A DNA stretch of 64,000 nucleotides from Sphingobacterium paludis (GCF_004364125.1 NZ_SNZV01000003.1:1-64000); one strand, 5' to 3'. Positions 1 to 9,414 are shown, counted from the stretch's first letter. Numbers and translations: made by a program. Notes: generated from the sequence alone by a model not told the origin.

Positions 1-150
1 GCAACTTTACATTAGGTTTGGGGATAGACTCAAGCTCAATAGAGGCTTTTAGGGTTAGATTAATTATCCACTGACACAGTTGGAGTTACACTCCCGAACG
101 TTTAGCGGTTCCTAGTGCGCTATTGAACCACTATTGATCATCCTCATAAG
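1..150. other. Left edge, no gene assigned
   Basis: Two plus-strand frames enter from outside the window and stop early: one at the TAG at 50-52 (ending LNRGF), the other at the TGA at 72-74 (ending RLIIH). Either could be the last residues of a gene upstream, but the stretch is too short to choose. No RNA gene is recognisable. Confidence 0.3.
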
Positions 151-151
151 T

Positions 152-182
152 AAAACGAGCGCGGTTTTGCCGCGCTCGTTTT
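152..182. terminator. Bidirectional terminator after the efflux operon
   Basis: A perfect 13-bp stem (152-164 with 170-182) closes a 5-base loop. A-runs and T-runs flank both sides, so it can terminate in both directions. It lies 20 bases beyond the stop codon of the minus-strand efflux gene. Confidence 0.85.
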
Positions 183-202
183 ATTATTCGTTCCTGTTTT
201 GC

Positions 203-3200
203 TTATCGCCAACCTCCGCCGAGTGCTTTATAAATCACGATTTCGTTGAGCAGTTCTTCTTTCTGAATTTCAACCTGATCAATTTCTGCAACGATGGCAT
301 CCTTCTGCGCTGTAATGATGTCTAAGTAAGACACCCTGCCCGCTATAAACAATTCATTGGCGGCATCGACCGCCCCGCGCAGCGCCACAACTTGATCTCG
401 AATATGCTGCTCTCTATTGAGGATAAACTCCTGTGTATTTACTGCATTGGAAACCTCATTATAGGCTTGCAAAACCCGCTTTTCATATTCCAGAAAGCTG
501 AGTCCGTACGTAGCCTTATACGTTTCATATTGGCTTCTTAATTGCCGTTGATTAAAAAGAGGCGCCGTAAGCCCGCCAAGCAAACCATAGGTTAGCGATT
601 TATCGAAGTCCACAAGCTTACTGAAGCTAAAGGTTTGTAAGCCCATATAAGGAGATAAAACCAACGTAGGCAAAAAGGACGCCTTCGAAGCTTTAACATC
701 TTGTTCCGCACCCAAAAGTAGAAACGAGGCCTCCCTAATATCGGGACGAGCAGCCAACATCTGGAAAGGGGTACCCACCTGCAGCTTTTCGAACAGCCGC
801 TTATTGGCAAACCCGTCTGCGGAACGTTCAACCGGCTGGTTGTAGCGGCCTACCAAATAATTAATATGATTTTCTAAAATTGCAATCTCTTGCTTGACCT
901 TTTCACGTTCCGCTTTTGCACCAGCTACGATTGCCGTAAATTGGCGAACACCCAACTCCGATTTACGCCCAGCTTCTTTCTGTAAAATGGAGATTTCCAA
1001 GGCGCGCTCGTTAAGTTCAATATTACTATCAAACACCTTGATTTTTGCATCCAGACTTAGCAAATCATAGTAAGCAGAGGCTACGTTAGTCACCAGCTCC
1101 GTCTCGATCAACCTTCTCGCTTCATTCTCTGCCAATAAGGAGTTAAACGCAGAATTTTTCTGGCTCTTAAGCTTACCCCAAAGATCCAGCTCCCAGGAGG
1201 CGCGCACACCGATGAAATAATCAGGAACCGCCGGTTCAGGAATTTTCTCATCATCCCGAAGGTTTTCAGAAAAGTTGGAATCGTAGTTACCAATCCCGGC
1301 TTCGGTATAAAACCCATACTTCCGCAAACCCGCTTCCGCGGCCAAATCTAAGCTCGGTAAGAGGGCCGCCTTGCGCTGTTTGAAACTTGCTTGCGCAATC
1401 TCGATACGCTTAATGGCCTGCTGCAAATCATAATTATACAGCAAAGCGGAGTCAATAAGCATTTTCAAATGCACATCCGTAAAGACTGCTTCCCAAGGTT
1501 GGTGAGCGATAGTGCTACTATCCATGTCCGCAGTCAAGCTGTCAAGGGAAAAAGCTGTAGGCAGCGATTGCACCTGTTCCTTCTCCAGCTGTTTAGGAAC
1601 ATTGCAGGACACGACGAAGCCAAGAAACAGCAATAGGGTGGCCACCGCCGGAATAGTCTTCTTTTTCTTTTTTTCGCGTGATACCAGAACGAATAAACCG
1701 GGGATAATAATGACGCCTAGTAGCGTACCGATTACCATACCTCCGACAGAAGCTGTACCGATGGTTCGGTTACCAATGGCACCGGCACCGGAAGCCACCA
1801 TAAGTGGAATCAAACCGGCAACAAAGGCAAAGGAAGTCATCAAGATTGGTCGCAACCTCGCATAAGCCCCCTCGATAGAGGCCTGGATGATACCCATGCC
1901 CTGCTTCTGTTTTAACACCGCATATTCTACAATCAGGATTGCATTTTTACCCAATAAACCAATCAGCATGACTAGGGCCACCTGCGCATAGATGTTATTT
2001 TCCAACCCAAAAATCTTCAAAAACAAGAAAGATCCAAACACACCCGCCGGCAAACATAAAATGACAGGAAGAGGTAACAAGAAACTTTCGTATTGAGCGG
2101 AAAGCAATAAATACACGAAAACGAGACACAATGCGAATATATAGATTGCTTGGTCGCCGGAGATCACCTGCTCACGCGTCATCCCAGACCATTCTATGGA
2201 ATACCCCTGCGGCAGGTTTTCTGCTACGCGCAAAACGGTCTCGATGGCTTGGCCGGTGCTAAAGCCGGGCGCTGGTTGTCCGGTGATCATGGCCGATGTA
2301 AACATATTGTATCGGGTAATCTGTTCTGGTCCGTAGATTCGTTTCATCGTGATGAATGAGGAATAGGGCACCATCTCGCCATCCGACGTTTTAAGATATA
2401 ACTTCAAAACATCCTCCGGTGTCTGGCGGTAATTGGGGTCTGCCTGCACCATGACCTTGTACATCTGACCGAACCTAATGAAATTCGTAGCATAAAAACT
2501 GCCCATTAAGGTCTGCAGCGTGTTCATAGCATTCTCCACCGATATGCCTTTTTTCGCCGCTAAATCGTAATCGATATTTAACATATACTGTGGGAAGGAC
2601 ACGTCGAATCCAGAGGAAGCACTTTCTATCGCATCTGTTTCCGTTAAATCGGCCAAAAACTGGTCTAACACCTCAGCCGTTTTACCCAGATCTTCATTGC
2701 CACTTCGATCCAATAGCCGCAACTCAAATCCGGAAGCATTACCAAATCCCGGTACGGTGGGTGGCGGAAAGAATTCAATTTCGGCATCGGCAATATGCGC
2801 GGTCTTCAGCCGAAGTTCATTGATCATATCGTCAACGGTCTCCGCACGCTGATCCCATGCTTTTAAATTGATCATCCCCATGCCGTATGATGCACCGGAA
2901 ACTTCCGTCAGTATGCTGTAACCCGCTAGCGTGGATACGGTCTCAACCGCCTCGAGATTTCGGGCGATAGCGTCCACTTCGTCCAATGCTTTCTCTGTCC
3001 GATCGACAGTAGCCCCGGGCGGTGTAGTCACGCTGACATAAATCATACCTTGATCTTCGGTAGGAATAAAGCCGGAAGGCAAAACACTGCTGGCTCCCCA
3101 GGTTACCACGAAAAACGCCACGAGCAAGCCAATCGTTATTATCCTTCTACCAACGATCCTGGCTAAAAGGCTACGGTAGCGTCCGGCCGTCTTATCATAC

Positions 3201-4765
3201 GCAGCATTAAATGCTTTAAAGAATCGCGCCAGTAAACTGTTAGACTCCTTCTTATCGTGTGGAGAGCGTAAAATAATCGCACATAAGGCGGGTGTCAACG
3301 TCAGAGCATTGATTCCTGAGATCACGATGGCGGATGCCAGTGTTAAGGAGAACTGCCGGTAAAATATCCCGACGGGGCCAGATAAAAAGGCCACCGGCAC
3401 AAACACGGCAGACATCACGAGCGTGATGGCAATAACTGCAGCGCCCACTTCTTTAATAGCGGCTAAGGTCGCTTCCATCGGTTGAAGATGTTCTTCCTCC
3501 ATTTTTGCATAAACGGCCTCTACCACCACAATCCCGTTATCGACCACAATACCGATGGCCAAGACAAGCGCAAATAACGTTAATAGGTTGATGGAAAAGC
3601 CCATCATCAACATGAAAAACAGCGCACCAATTAAACAGACAGGCACCGCCAAGATGGGAATAATCGTGGCCCGGAAATCTTGTAGGAATATAAAAACAAC
3701 GAGGAATACCAAGATAAAGGCTTCGATCAGGGTTTTCACCACACTGGAAATGGACGCGTCCAAAAAGCGGGATACGTCATAGCCCATCGTATAGGTCATG
3801 CCCGACGGAAAATTTGTCGTTTTCAATTCCTCCATGCGATCTTTTACCCGCTGGATAACGTCTTGGGCATTCGATCCCGGCAACTGTTTTACCATGATGG
3901 ATGCTGACGGACGACCGTCCGTTTTGGAAACCATTTCATAATCCAGCGAGCCGAATTCTACATCGGCAATATCACGCACGCGGATAATGGAGCCGTCTGC
4001 ATTGGCACGAATAGCGATGTTGGCATATTCTTCTGGTTCGGAAAATTTCCCTGGATAGCGAAGCACATACTGTTGCATGTTGGTGGTCTTATCCGAACTG
4101 ATACCGGTCTGCCCGGGTGCAGCTTCGATGTTTTGCCTGCGCAAGGATTCGATCACTTCATCCGTAGAGATTTGATAGGCTGCCAAACGATCTGGCTTTA
4201 ACCAAACGCGCATGGCATAGTCGCGCATCCCCATAATCTGGGCAAAACCAACACCTTCGATACGTTTTAGCTCCTTTAAGATATTAATATCCGTAAAGTT
4301 GTAAATGAAGCGTTCATCAGCCGTTTCATCCGATGTATAGATATTAAGATACATCAGCATACTATTCACTTCTTTCTCGGTAGTGACACCCGCCCGAATA
4401 ACTTCTTCCGGAAGCTCATCCAGTACGGTAGTAACCCTATTCTGGACGTTAACCGCCGCAATGTCGGGATCCACGCCGACCTGGAATGCAACCTGAATTA
4501 ATGTCGTACCGTTATTGGTTGTCACGGTATTCATGGATGTCATGCCGGCAACACCATTAATTGCTTTTTCAAGCGGAATGGCAACCGCATTTGTACTTAC
4601 ATCTGCATTGGCGCCCGTATAGTTTGCTGTAACAACCACAGAGGGTGGTACAATATCGGGAAACTGCGTGATCGGTAAGCTAAACAATGCCAGTAATCCC
4701 AGCAAAGTAATAAATATGGATATGACCAGCGATAATACTGGCCTTCTTATGTATGTTTCAAACAT
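203..4765 (-). CDS. Fused RND efflux pump and outer-membrane factor (AcrB-OprM type)
   Basis: Residues 1-1030 form a full HAE1/AcrB-type RND permease of normal length. It has the amphipathic start MFETYIRRP, two large periplasmic regions and about twelve membrane segments, and would drive proton-coupled export from the inner membrane. The frame then continues without a stop through a lysine run (1032-1036) and a hydrophobic segment (1037-1053) to a lipobox ending VVSC with Cys1054. After that comes a complete OprM/NodT-type outer-membrane factor (1054-1520). The junction therefore looks like an intact lipoprotein signal peptide (basic n-region, hydrophobic core, Cys) inside a longer protein. 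The two halves are normally separate genes. The adaptor gene lies immediately upstream in the same operon, so the unit encodes a whole tripartite pump. Substrate unknown. The junction DNA is an A7-G-A5 tract, so slippage or a sequencing error could also join the frames. Confidence 0.9.
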   Translation of the reverse strand: MFETYIRRPVLSLVISIFITLLGLLALFSLPITQFPDIVPPSVVVTANYTGANADVSTNAVAIPLEKAINGVAGMTSMNTVTTNNGTTLIQVAFQVGVDPDIAAVNVQNRVTTVLDELPEEVIRAGVTTEKEVNSMLMYLNIYTSDETADERFIYNFTDINILKELKRIEGVGFAQIMGMRDYAMRVWLKPDRLAAYQISTDEVIESLRRQNIEAAPGQTGISSDKTTNMQQYVLRYPGKFSEPEEYANIAIRANADGSIIRVRDIADVEFGSLDYEMVSKTDGRPSASIMVKQLPGSNAQDVIQRVKDRMEELKTTNFPSGMTYTMGYDVSRFLDASISSVVKTLIEAFILVFLVVFIFLQDFRATIIPILAVPVCLIGALFFMLMMGFSINLLTLFALVLAIGIVVDNGIVVVEAVYAKMEEEHLQPMEATLAAIKEVGAAVIAITLVMSAVFVPVAFLSGPVGIFYRQFSLTLASAIVISGINALTLTPALCAIILRSPHDKKESNSLLARFFKAFNAAYDKTAGRYRSLLARIVGRRIITIGLLVAFFVVTWGASSVLPSGFIPTEDQGMIYVSVTTPPGATVDRTEKALDEVDAIARNLEAVETVSTLAGYSILTEVSGASYGMGMINLKAWDQRAETVDDMINELRLKTAHIADAEIEFFPPPTVPGFGNASGFELRLLDRSGNEDLGKTAEVLDQFLADLTETDAIESASSGFDVSFPQYMLNIDYDLAAKKGISVENAMNTLQTLMGSFYATNFIRFGQMYKVMVQADPNYRQTPEDVLKLYLKTSDGEMVPYSSFITMKRIYGPEQITRYNMFTSAMITGQPAPGFSTGQAIETVLRVAENLPQGYSIEWSGMTREQVISGDQAIYIFALCLVFVYLLLSAQYESFLLPLPVILCLPAGVFGSFLFLKIFGLENNIYAQVALVMLIGLLGKNAILIVEYAVLKQKQGMGIIQASIEGAYARLRPILMTSFAFVAGLIPLMVASGAGAIGNRTIGTASVGGMVIGTLLGVIIIPGLFVLVSREKKKKKTIPAVATLLLFLGFVVSCNVPKQLEKEQVQSLPTAFSLDSLTADMDSSTIAHQPWEAVFTDVHLKMLIDSALLYNYDLQQAIKRIEIAQASFKQRKAALLPSLDLAAEAGLRKYGFYTEAGIGNYDSNFSENLRDDEKIPEPAVPDYFIGVRASWELDLWGKLKSQKNSAFNSLLAENEARRLIETELVTNVASAYYDLLSLDAKIKVFDSNIELNERALEISILQKEAGRKSELGVRQFTAIVAGAKAEREKVKQEIAILENHINYLVGRYNQPVERSADGFANKRLFEKLQVGTPFQMLAARPDIREASFLLLGAEQDVKASKASFLPTLVLSPYMGLQTFSFSKLVDFDKSLTYGLLGGLTAPLFNQRQLRSQYETYKATYGLSFLEYEKRVLQAYNEVSNAVNTQEFILNREQHIRDQVVALRGAVDAANELFIAGRVSYLDIITAQKDAIVAEIDQVEIQKEELLNEIVIYKALGGGWR

Positions 4766-4794
4766 AGACTAAAACTCGTAAAATGTGTAACCTT

Positions 4795-5898
4795 CTATTT
4801 CTGTGCTATGGGCTTAATTTTCATACCGTCACGAAGGCCTTGTACGCCTTCATACACAATACGGTCATTTGCATCCAGACCGTCCGTAACGATATAATAA
4901 TGTCCCACACGCTGCCCGGCAATAAATGGTTTCATTTTTACGGTTGCATCATCCATCACGACGTAGACATATGCTTTATCCTGAATTTCAAAAACCGACT
5001 TCTGGTGTACGAATTGAGTAAGACCTGTGGATATCGGCACCGCGATTTTACCGGAGGAGCCATGTTTTAACAAACCGGCCTCATTCGGAAATTTGGCGCG
5101 CAATGAAATGGAACCTGTGGTTGGTTCGAACGCGTTATCCACCAAACGGGCTTCACCCGTATGCGGATATTCTTGACCATTGGCCAACTCCAGCTTGACC
5201 TTCCTTTTAAAATTGCTGCTGCTAAACGTTGAGTCGGTAGCCAAGTTGAGATATTCGGCCTCAGAAATATCGAAATAGACATTTAAGTCGCTGACATCCG
5301 ACAGGCTTGTTATAAGCGCACCTTCTTCTAAAAGTGATCCGGCTTTCAACAAGATCCTATTGATCCGTCCGCTAAATGGGGCTCTGATGAGTGTACGGGC
5401 TAAGCGAGTTCCAGTCTGATTGACAACAGCCTTGGCTTGCGCAACTTTGGATTGCGCAGCTTTATATTGCACAGCAATAAGCTCCTGTTCCGTTGTCGAG
5501 ACGATATCTTTTTCAACAAGTTTTTGAGTGCGTTCTTTTTCCAGTTCCACTTTTTTTGCTTCAGCAATTGCGGTGTTTAACGCCGCTTCTGCCTTCGCAT
5601 GATCCGCTCTGTACTCTTCGTCATTTATCCGAAAAAGAACCTGTCCGGCTTTCACCATTCGGCCTTCATCAACATAGATCTCTTCCAAAAAACCACTTAA
5701 CCTCGAGCGCAGCTCAACATTTCGGGTGGCCTGTATGTCGGCTATATAATATTGATAAATAGTCGTATCCATGGTTAACAAACCACCAACGGGGACTTCA
5801 CGTAAGGACGTAGATTTATTTTCGGCACTTTGTCCGTTACAACTGGCAAATAGCCACAGCATCCCCACGACGGGGAAAAACAAAAAGGATTTATTCAT
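4795..5898 (-). CDS. RND efflux periplasmic adaptor (membrane fusion protein)
   Basis: This 367-residue lipoprotein has a signal peptide ending in the lipobox FASC (Cys20). Next come a beta-strand, a biotinyl-lipoyl half-motif and a long alpha-hairpin rich in Ala, Lys and Glu (roughly residues 95-165), and then the second lipoyl half and beta-barrel domains. This is the AcrA/MexA layout and usual length. The protein would bridge the RND permease and the outer-membrane channel in the periplasm. It ends 29 bases before the fused pump gene and is the first gene of the same operon. No drug specificity can be read from the sequence. Confidence 0.92.
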   Translation of the reverse strand: MNKSFLFFPVVGMLWLFASCNGQSAENKSTSLREVPVGGLLTMDTTIYQYYIADIQATRNVELRSRLSGFLEEIYVDEGRMVKAGQVLFRINDEEYRADHAKAEAALNTAIAEAKKVELEKERTQKLVEKDIVSTTEQELIAVQYKAAQSKVAQAKAVVNQTGTRLARTLIRAPFSGRINRILLKAGSLLEEGALITSLSDVSDLNVYFDISEAEYLNLATDSTFSSSNFKRKVKLELANGQEYPHTGEARLVDNAFEPTTGSISLRAKFPNEAGLLKHGSSGKIAVPISTGLTQFVHQKSVFEIQDKAYVYVVMDDATVKMKPFIAGQRVGHYYIVTDGLDANDRIVYEGVQGLRDGMKIKPIAQK

Positions 5899-5952
5899 TT
5901 ACTTTTTTTGTTAAAAACATATAATCACACAGGGATAAGACCCAAGAACTAA

Positions 5953-5974
5953 CATCAACTCTTCGCCGTTGATG
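5953..5974. promoter_or_regulatory. Inverted repeat upstream of the efflux operon (possible operator)
   Basis: A 7-bp inverted repeat (CATCAAC / GTTGATG) with an 8-base spacer lies 55 bases upstream of the adaptor start codon, where a repressor of an efflux operon would be expected to bind. A second smaller palindrome, CCTA-N4-TAGG, lies at 5987-5998. No regulator gene is adjacent, so the operator role is inferred from position only. Confidence 0.35.
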
Positions 5975-6021
5975 CCCAAAGCTAAACCTAGAATTAGGAA
6001 ACTATTCGGAATAGCCGATGA

Positions 6022-6402
6022 TTAAAATGGTTTTAACCGATATAAAAAAGCATAATAGCCGGGAATGATTTGACGCTTCTTCGCGTCATACACGGGGTGC
6101 TTTTGGTCTTGGGTTGGGGGCCTGAACAAAAACAGGGTACCCAAAATAAGCACAAAAATAGGAAGGATATAATCGGAATACGGAATGGCACGATACTCTT
6201 CGTACCTGATCTCTACATCATCAGTCTCTTTGTTGACCGGCAGGTCAAGCACATCATCCAGCACAAACTCTAAAAGGGATTCCCCATTTAAAAGATAATC
6301 ATCTTCAATCTCAGGAATATTTGCGCTAGCTTCATATCCAAGGATATTTAGATAGCTCAACAAAACCAAAAAATGAATCAACTTGTGTAACATGCTTGAC
6401 AA
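6022..6402 (-). CDS. Small envelope protein of unknown function
   Basis: I do not recognise a family. The 126-residue protein begins with a hydrophobic segment (about 9-22) followed by Ala-Ser-Ala, so it is probably exported or membrane-anchored. The middle (31-75) is very acidic, a second membrane segment covers about 77-93, and the tail is basic. The likely topology is an acidic periplasmic domain with a basic cytoplasmic end. A second ATG three codons in is an alternative start. It stands alone between the efflux operon and a small lipoprotein gene on the same strand. Confidence 0.6.
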   Translation of the reverse strand: MSSMLHKLIHFLVLLSYLNILGYEASANIPEIEDDYLLNGESLLEFVLDDVLDLPVNKETDDVEIRYEEYRAIPYSDYILPIFVLILGTLFLFRPPTQDQKHPVYDAKKRQIIPGYYAFLYRLKPF

Positions 6403-6488
6403 AACTAAGAAGCCTGTATCATGCTGGCAATGCCTATTTGTAAAAAACCTGTTAAAAGAGAAGCAGATTGGTCAAAAAAATGTTACAT

Positions 6489-6524
6489 CGTGGCTGTCAA
6501 GACGAGATGGTGCGGACAGCCACG
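6489..6524 (-). terminator. Likely terminator after the small lipoprotein gene
   Basis: A perfect 10-bp stem (6489-6498 with 6515-6524) has a 16-base loop. Read on the minus strand it is followed a few bases later by a run of seven T. The rest of 6403-6613 shows no gene. Confidence 0.5.
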
Positions 6525-6613
6525 ACTTATACCTGACTTTGCTTCGGTGGGAAACTCGACATATACAGTTTCTCCAATGGGCTAGTCGTATTGGTTTTCG
6601 AGGCGTAAACGTG

Positions 6614-6790
6614 TTAGCGTTTTCCGCCTCCGGCAACTTTTGCAATAATCCAAACAATAATCGCGATGACCACGACCACTAGAATAACACCAGACCAAAC
6701 GCCAGCTTTAAAAATATCGCCTATAAGTTGACAACTCGTTAACATCGTGATTGCAAAAGCGAACACGGTAAAATAAGAGAATCTTTTCAT
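6614..6790 (-). CDS. Small lipoprotein with one membrane segment
   Basis: The start is the ATG at 6790, giving 58 residues beginning MKRFSYFTVF. The longer frame to 6844 adds residues unlike a signal peptide. The signal ends in the lipobox MLTSC (Cys20). A short GDIFKAGVWSGV segment follows, then one strongly hydrophobic helix (about 33-51) and a Gly/Lys/Arg tail. Small proteins of this design (lipobox, an IFKAGVW-like motif, one helix, GG-basic end) are common in Bacteroidota, but I know of no established function. Confidence 0.7.
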   Translation of the reverse strand: MKRFSYFTVFAFAITMLTSCQLIGDIFKAGVWSGVILVVVVIAIIVWIIAKVAGGGKR

Positions 6791-6867
6791 CGTAGTTTTT
6801 TTATAAAGAACAACCGCGTGCGGAAAATGTTGCGCGCAAAACACTTTTTGTATCTAATCTAAAAAAA

Positions 6868-6895
6868 ACAGCCTGAAATATACATTTCAGGCTGT
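6868..6895 (-). terminator. metE terminator
   Basis: An 11-bp stem (6868-6878 with 6885-6895) with a 6-base loop is followed on the minus strand by eight T residues, 30 bases after the metE stop codon. Confidence 0.85.
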
Positions 6896-6924
6896 CGCTT
6901 ATTTTATAATTCTAATTGCTGATT

Positions 6925-9237
6925 TTACTCAGCGCGCAAGATTTTTGCGGCTTCCACCATGGATTCCAAGGCTGCTTTGGTTTCTGGCCAAGCTCTCGTT
7001 TTCAAACCACAGTCTGGATTTACCCAAAGTTGCTCTGCAGGAACTACGGCTTTTGCCTTCCGCAATAAGTTCACCATCTCTTCGGTACTAGGCACACGTG
7101 GCGAGTGAATATCGTAAACGCCAGGTCCAATATCATTTGGATATTTGAAATCAGCAGCGAAAGCATCCAACAACTCCATTTGTGAACGCGAAGTCTCGAT
7201 CGTAATCACATCAGCATCCATAGCGGCGATATCTTCAATAATATCGTTAAACTCAGAGTAACACATGTGCGTATGGATTTGCGTATCGTCATCTACATTG
7301 GATGATGAAACACGGAAAGCACGTACCGCCCAGTTTAAATAATCTTGTTGATCAGCTTGACGCAATGGTAAACCTTCACGGATCGCAGGCTCATCGATCT
7401 GAATGATTTTGATTCCTGCTTTTTCCAAAGCCTGTACCTCATCCAAAATAGCCAACGCAATTTGGTAGGTTGTCGTCGAGCGAGGCTGATCGTTACGAAC
7501 GAATGACCATTGCAAGATCGTAACCGGACCGGTTAGCATTCCTTTTACAGGACGATTGGTCAACGATTGCGCATAGGCAGACCAGCGCACCGTCATATCT
7601 TCCGGACGGTATACATCTCCATAAATTACAGGCGGTTTAACGCAACGTGAACCGTACGACTGCACCCATCCATTTTTCGTGAAGGCATAGCCGGCTAATT
7701 GCTCACCGAAATACTCGACCATGTCGTTACGCTCGAACTCGCCATGCACCAATACATCGATGTCTAGCTCCTCTTGCAAACGAATCGTTCTTTCTGTCTC
7801 TTCCGCAATTTCTTTATCGTATTCTTCTTGGCTGATAGCGCCTTTTTTAAGATCTGCTCTCCACTTACGCACATCTTTGGTTTGTGGAAATGAACCGATG
7901 GTCGTTGTTGCAAAGGATGGTAAGTTGAACTTCGCTTGCTGTGCTTCTTTACGCGCTGCAAAAACCGACGTACGTTTTGCGTCCTCGTCTGTGATGTTGC
8001 TTACACGCTCTTTGACTTCCGGTTTGTGGATCAACGGTGAGGTACGGCGACTTTCAGCAGCAGCTTTATTCGCTTCGAAGCGTTCGGCTGTTTTGGAGTC
8101 GACTTCACCATCAGCCAATACCGCTAGATCTTTTACTTCTGCCAGTTTTTGCTTCGCAAAAGCTAACCAGTTTTTTACTTCTGCGGGCAACGACTCTTCA
8201 TTATCCTCATTGTCCAAATCAAAAGGCACGTGCAACAACGATGAGGAAGGAGCGACCCATACGCGTTCAGCACCTAAAGCATCCACCGCTTGCTTAATTT
8301 TACTTAATGACTTCTCGTAGTCATTTTTCCAGATGTTTCTACCTTCGACAACACCAAGGGAAAGGGTTAATGACGCTGGAACTTTTGCTAAAACGCTATC
8401 CAATTGGTTTTCACCACGCACCAGGTCAAGATGAAGGGCATGAACAGGAAGGTTCACGGCTGTGTCTTCGTTATCGCGAAGCGCTTCAAAATAAGTTGCT
8501 ACAATTAATTTTACACCTTTCGCGGCTGCCGCCAATCTTTCGAAAACAGTCGCATAAAGACTACGCGTTGATGCATCAACATCCAAAGCCAAAAATGGCT
8601 CGTCGATTTGTACATACTGCGCACCCGCTGCTGCCAATTTCGTTAAAATCTCTTCGTAAACAGGTAAAAGCGCATCTATCAAATCAATTCGATTGAAATC
8701 AGCCTCTTTCTCTTTTCCTAATAGCAGGTACGTAATAGGCCCGATCAATACTGGCTTTGTTTCGATACCTAATGACTTTGCCTCGTTATATTCGTTTAAA
8801 AACTTCTCCGAAGTTAATTTAAAGGTTTGTCCTTTCGTAAATTCCGGTACGATGTAATGGTAATTGGTATCAAACCATTTCGTCATTTCCATCGCCGTAA
8901 CGTCAACACCATCCTCCTGAAAACCCCGCGCCATGGCGAAGTACAGATCCAAATTGTATTGACGGTCAATTTTGTCCAATAAGGAGTTATAGCGTGCTGG
9001 AATAGCTCCTACGGTCAACGACAAATCCAACACTTGGTCATAAAATGAAAAGTCGTTAGAAGGAATCAGGTCGATACCTGCATCCTGCTGTGTTTTCCAG
9101 TTGTTCTCACGAATGTTGAGCGCGGCTTGCAATAAGTCATCAGCGTTAATCTTCTTTGCCCAATATGCTTCATTAGCCTTCTTCAATTCGCGGAATGCAC
9201 CTACGCGAGGATATCCTAAATTGTTTGTTAATAACAT
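6925..9237 (-). CDS. metE: Cobalamin-independent methionine synthase
   Basis: The enzyme transfers the methyl group of 5-methyltetrahydropteroyl-polyglutamate to homocysteine, the last step of methionine synthesis, in the cytoplasm. The protein has 770 residues, the usual length, with the N-terminal MetE domain (start LGYPRVGAFRELKKA) and the catalytic C-terminal barrel. The zinc ligands are visible: His657 and Cys659 in HTHMCYSEF, and Cys743 in NPDCGLKTR. It is a single-gene transcript with its own promoter, a SAM-I riboswitch in the leader and a strong terminator, so expression should fall when S-adenosylmethionine is abundant. Confidence 0.98.
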   Translation of the reverse strand: MLLTNNLGYPRVGAFRELKKANEAYWAKKINADDLLQAALNIRENNWKTQQDAGIDLIPSNDFSFYDQVLDLSLTVGAIPARYNSLLDKIDRQYNLDLYFAMARGFQEDGVDVTAMEMTKWFDTNYHYIVPEFTKGQTFKLTSEKFLNEYNEAKSLGIETKPVLIGPITYLLLGKEKEADFNRIDLIDALLPVYEEILTKLAAAGAQYVQIDEPFLALDVDASTRSLYATVFERLAAAAKGVKLIVATYFEALRDNEDTAVNLPVHALHLDLVRGENQLDSVLAKVPASLTLSLGVVEGRNIWKNDYEKSLSKIKQAVDALGAERVWVAPSSSLLHVPFDLDNEDNEESLPAEVKNWLAFAKQKLAEVKDLAVLADGEVDSKTAERFEANKAAAESRRTSPLIHKPEVKERVSNITDEDAKRTSVFAARKEAQQAKFNLPSFATTTIGSFPQTKDVRKWRADLKKGAISQEEYDKEIAEETERTIRLQEELDIDVLVHGEFERNDMVEYFGEQLAGYAFTKNGWVQSYGSRCVKPPVIYGDVYRPEDMTVRWSAYAQSLTNRPVKGMLTGPVTILQWSFVRNDQPRSTTTYQIALAILDEVQALEKAGIKIIQIDEPAIREGLPLRQADQQDYLNWAVRAFRVSSSNVDDDTQIHTHMCYSEFNDIIEDIAAMDADVITIETSRSQMELLDAFAADFKYPNDIGPGVYDIHSPRVPSTEEMVNLLRKAKAVVPAEQLWVNPDCGLKTRAWPETKAALESMVEAAKILRAE

Positions 9238-9310
9238 AAATGTGTTTGTTAAATTTTTCTTTCCTTAAATATTGCTGCTTGGAGAGAAGGACACTAGGAC
9301 TAGTGATCTC

Positions 9311-9414
9311 AGCTTATCTTTCCCCAGCTTATCCGGAGTAGAATGTAGCACCTTGTCTAGTGACAGGTTGCTAAGGCTTCAGCGGGTCTATTCCCTCGGC
9401 CTTTCTCTATAAGC
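9311..9414 (-). promoter_or_regulatory. SAM-I riboswitch (S-box leader) of metE
   Basis: Read on the minus strand, the leader carries the S-box core in order: AGAGAAAGGC, GAGGGAATAGACCC, GAAGCC, GCAACC, then AAGGTGCTA and a closing GATAAG. P1 is formed by GCTTAT (9409-9414) with ATAAGC (9327-9332). A second ATAAGC copy lies at 9312-9317 and could compete for the same 5' strand. Further down, CACTAGTCCTAGTG (9295-9308) is self-complementary and also matches the CACTAG in the P3 hairpin. No clear intrinsic terminator follows, so translational control is possible. Confidence 0.9.

Noticed and set aside
134-325. A 63-residue open frame at the left edge
   Set aside because: It runs through the terminator hairpin and antisense to the efflux gene, and has no signal or motif.
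1660-1675. The A-tract fusion as a plain assembly error
   Set aside because: Possible, but the frame continues with a perfect signal peptide and a full 467-residue domain, so it is kept as a finding with the error option stated.
7721-8320. A 199-residue open frame on the plus strand inside metE
   Set aside because: It is antisense to a fully conserved enzyme, has no domain or ribosome-binding site, and its Ser/Leu-rich composition is typical of a shadow frame.
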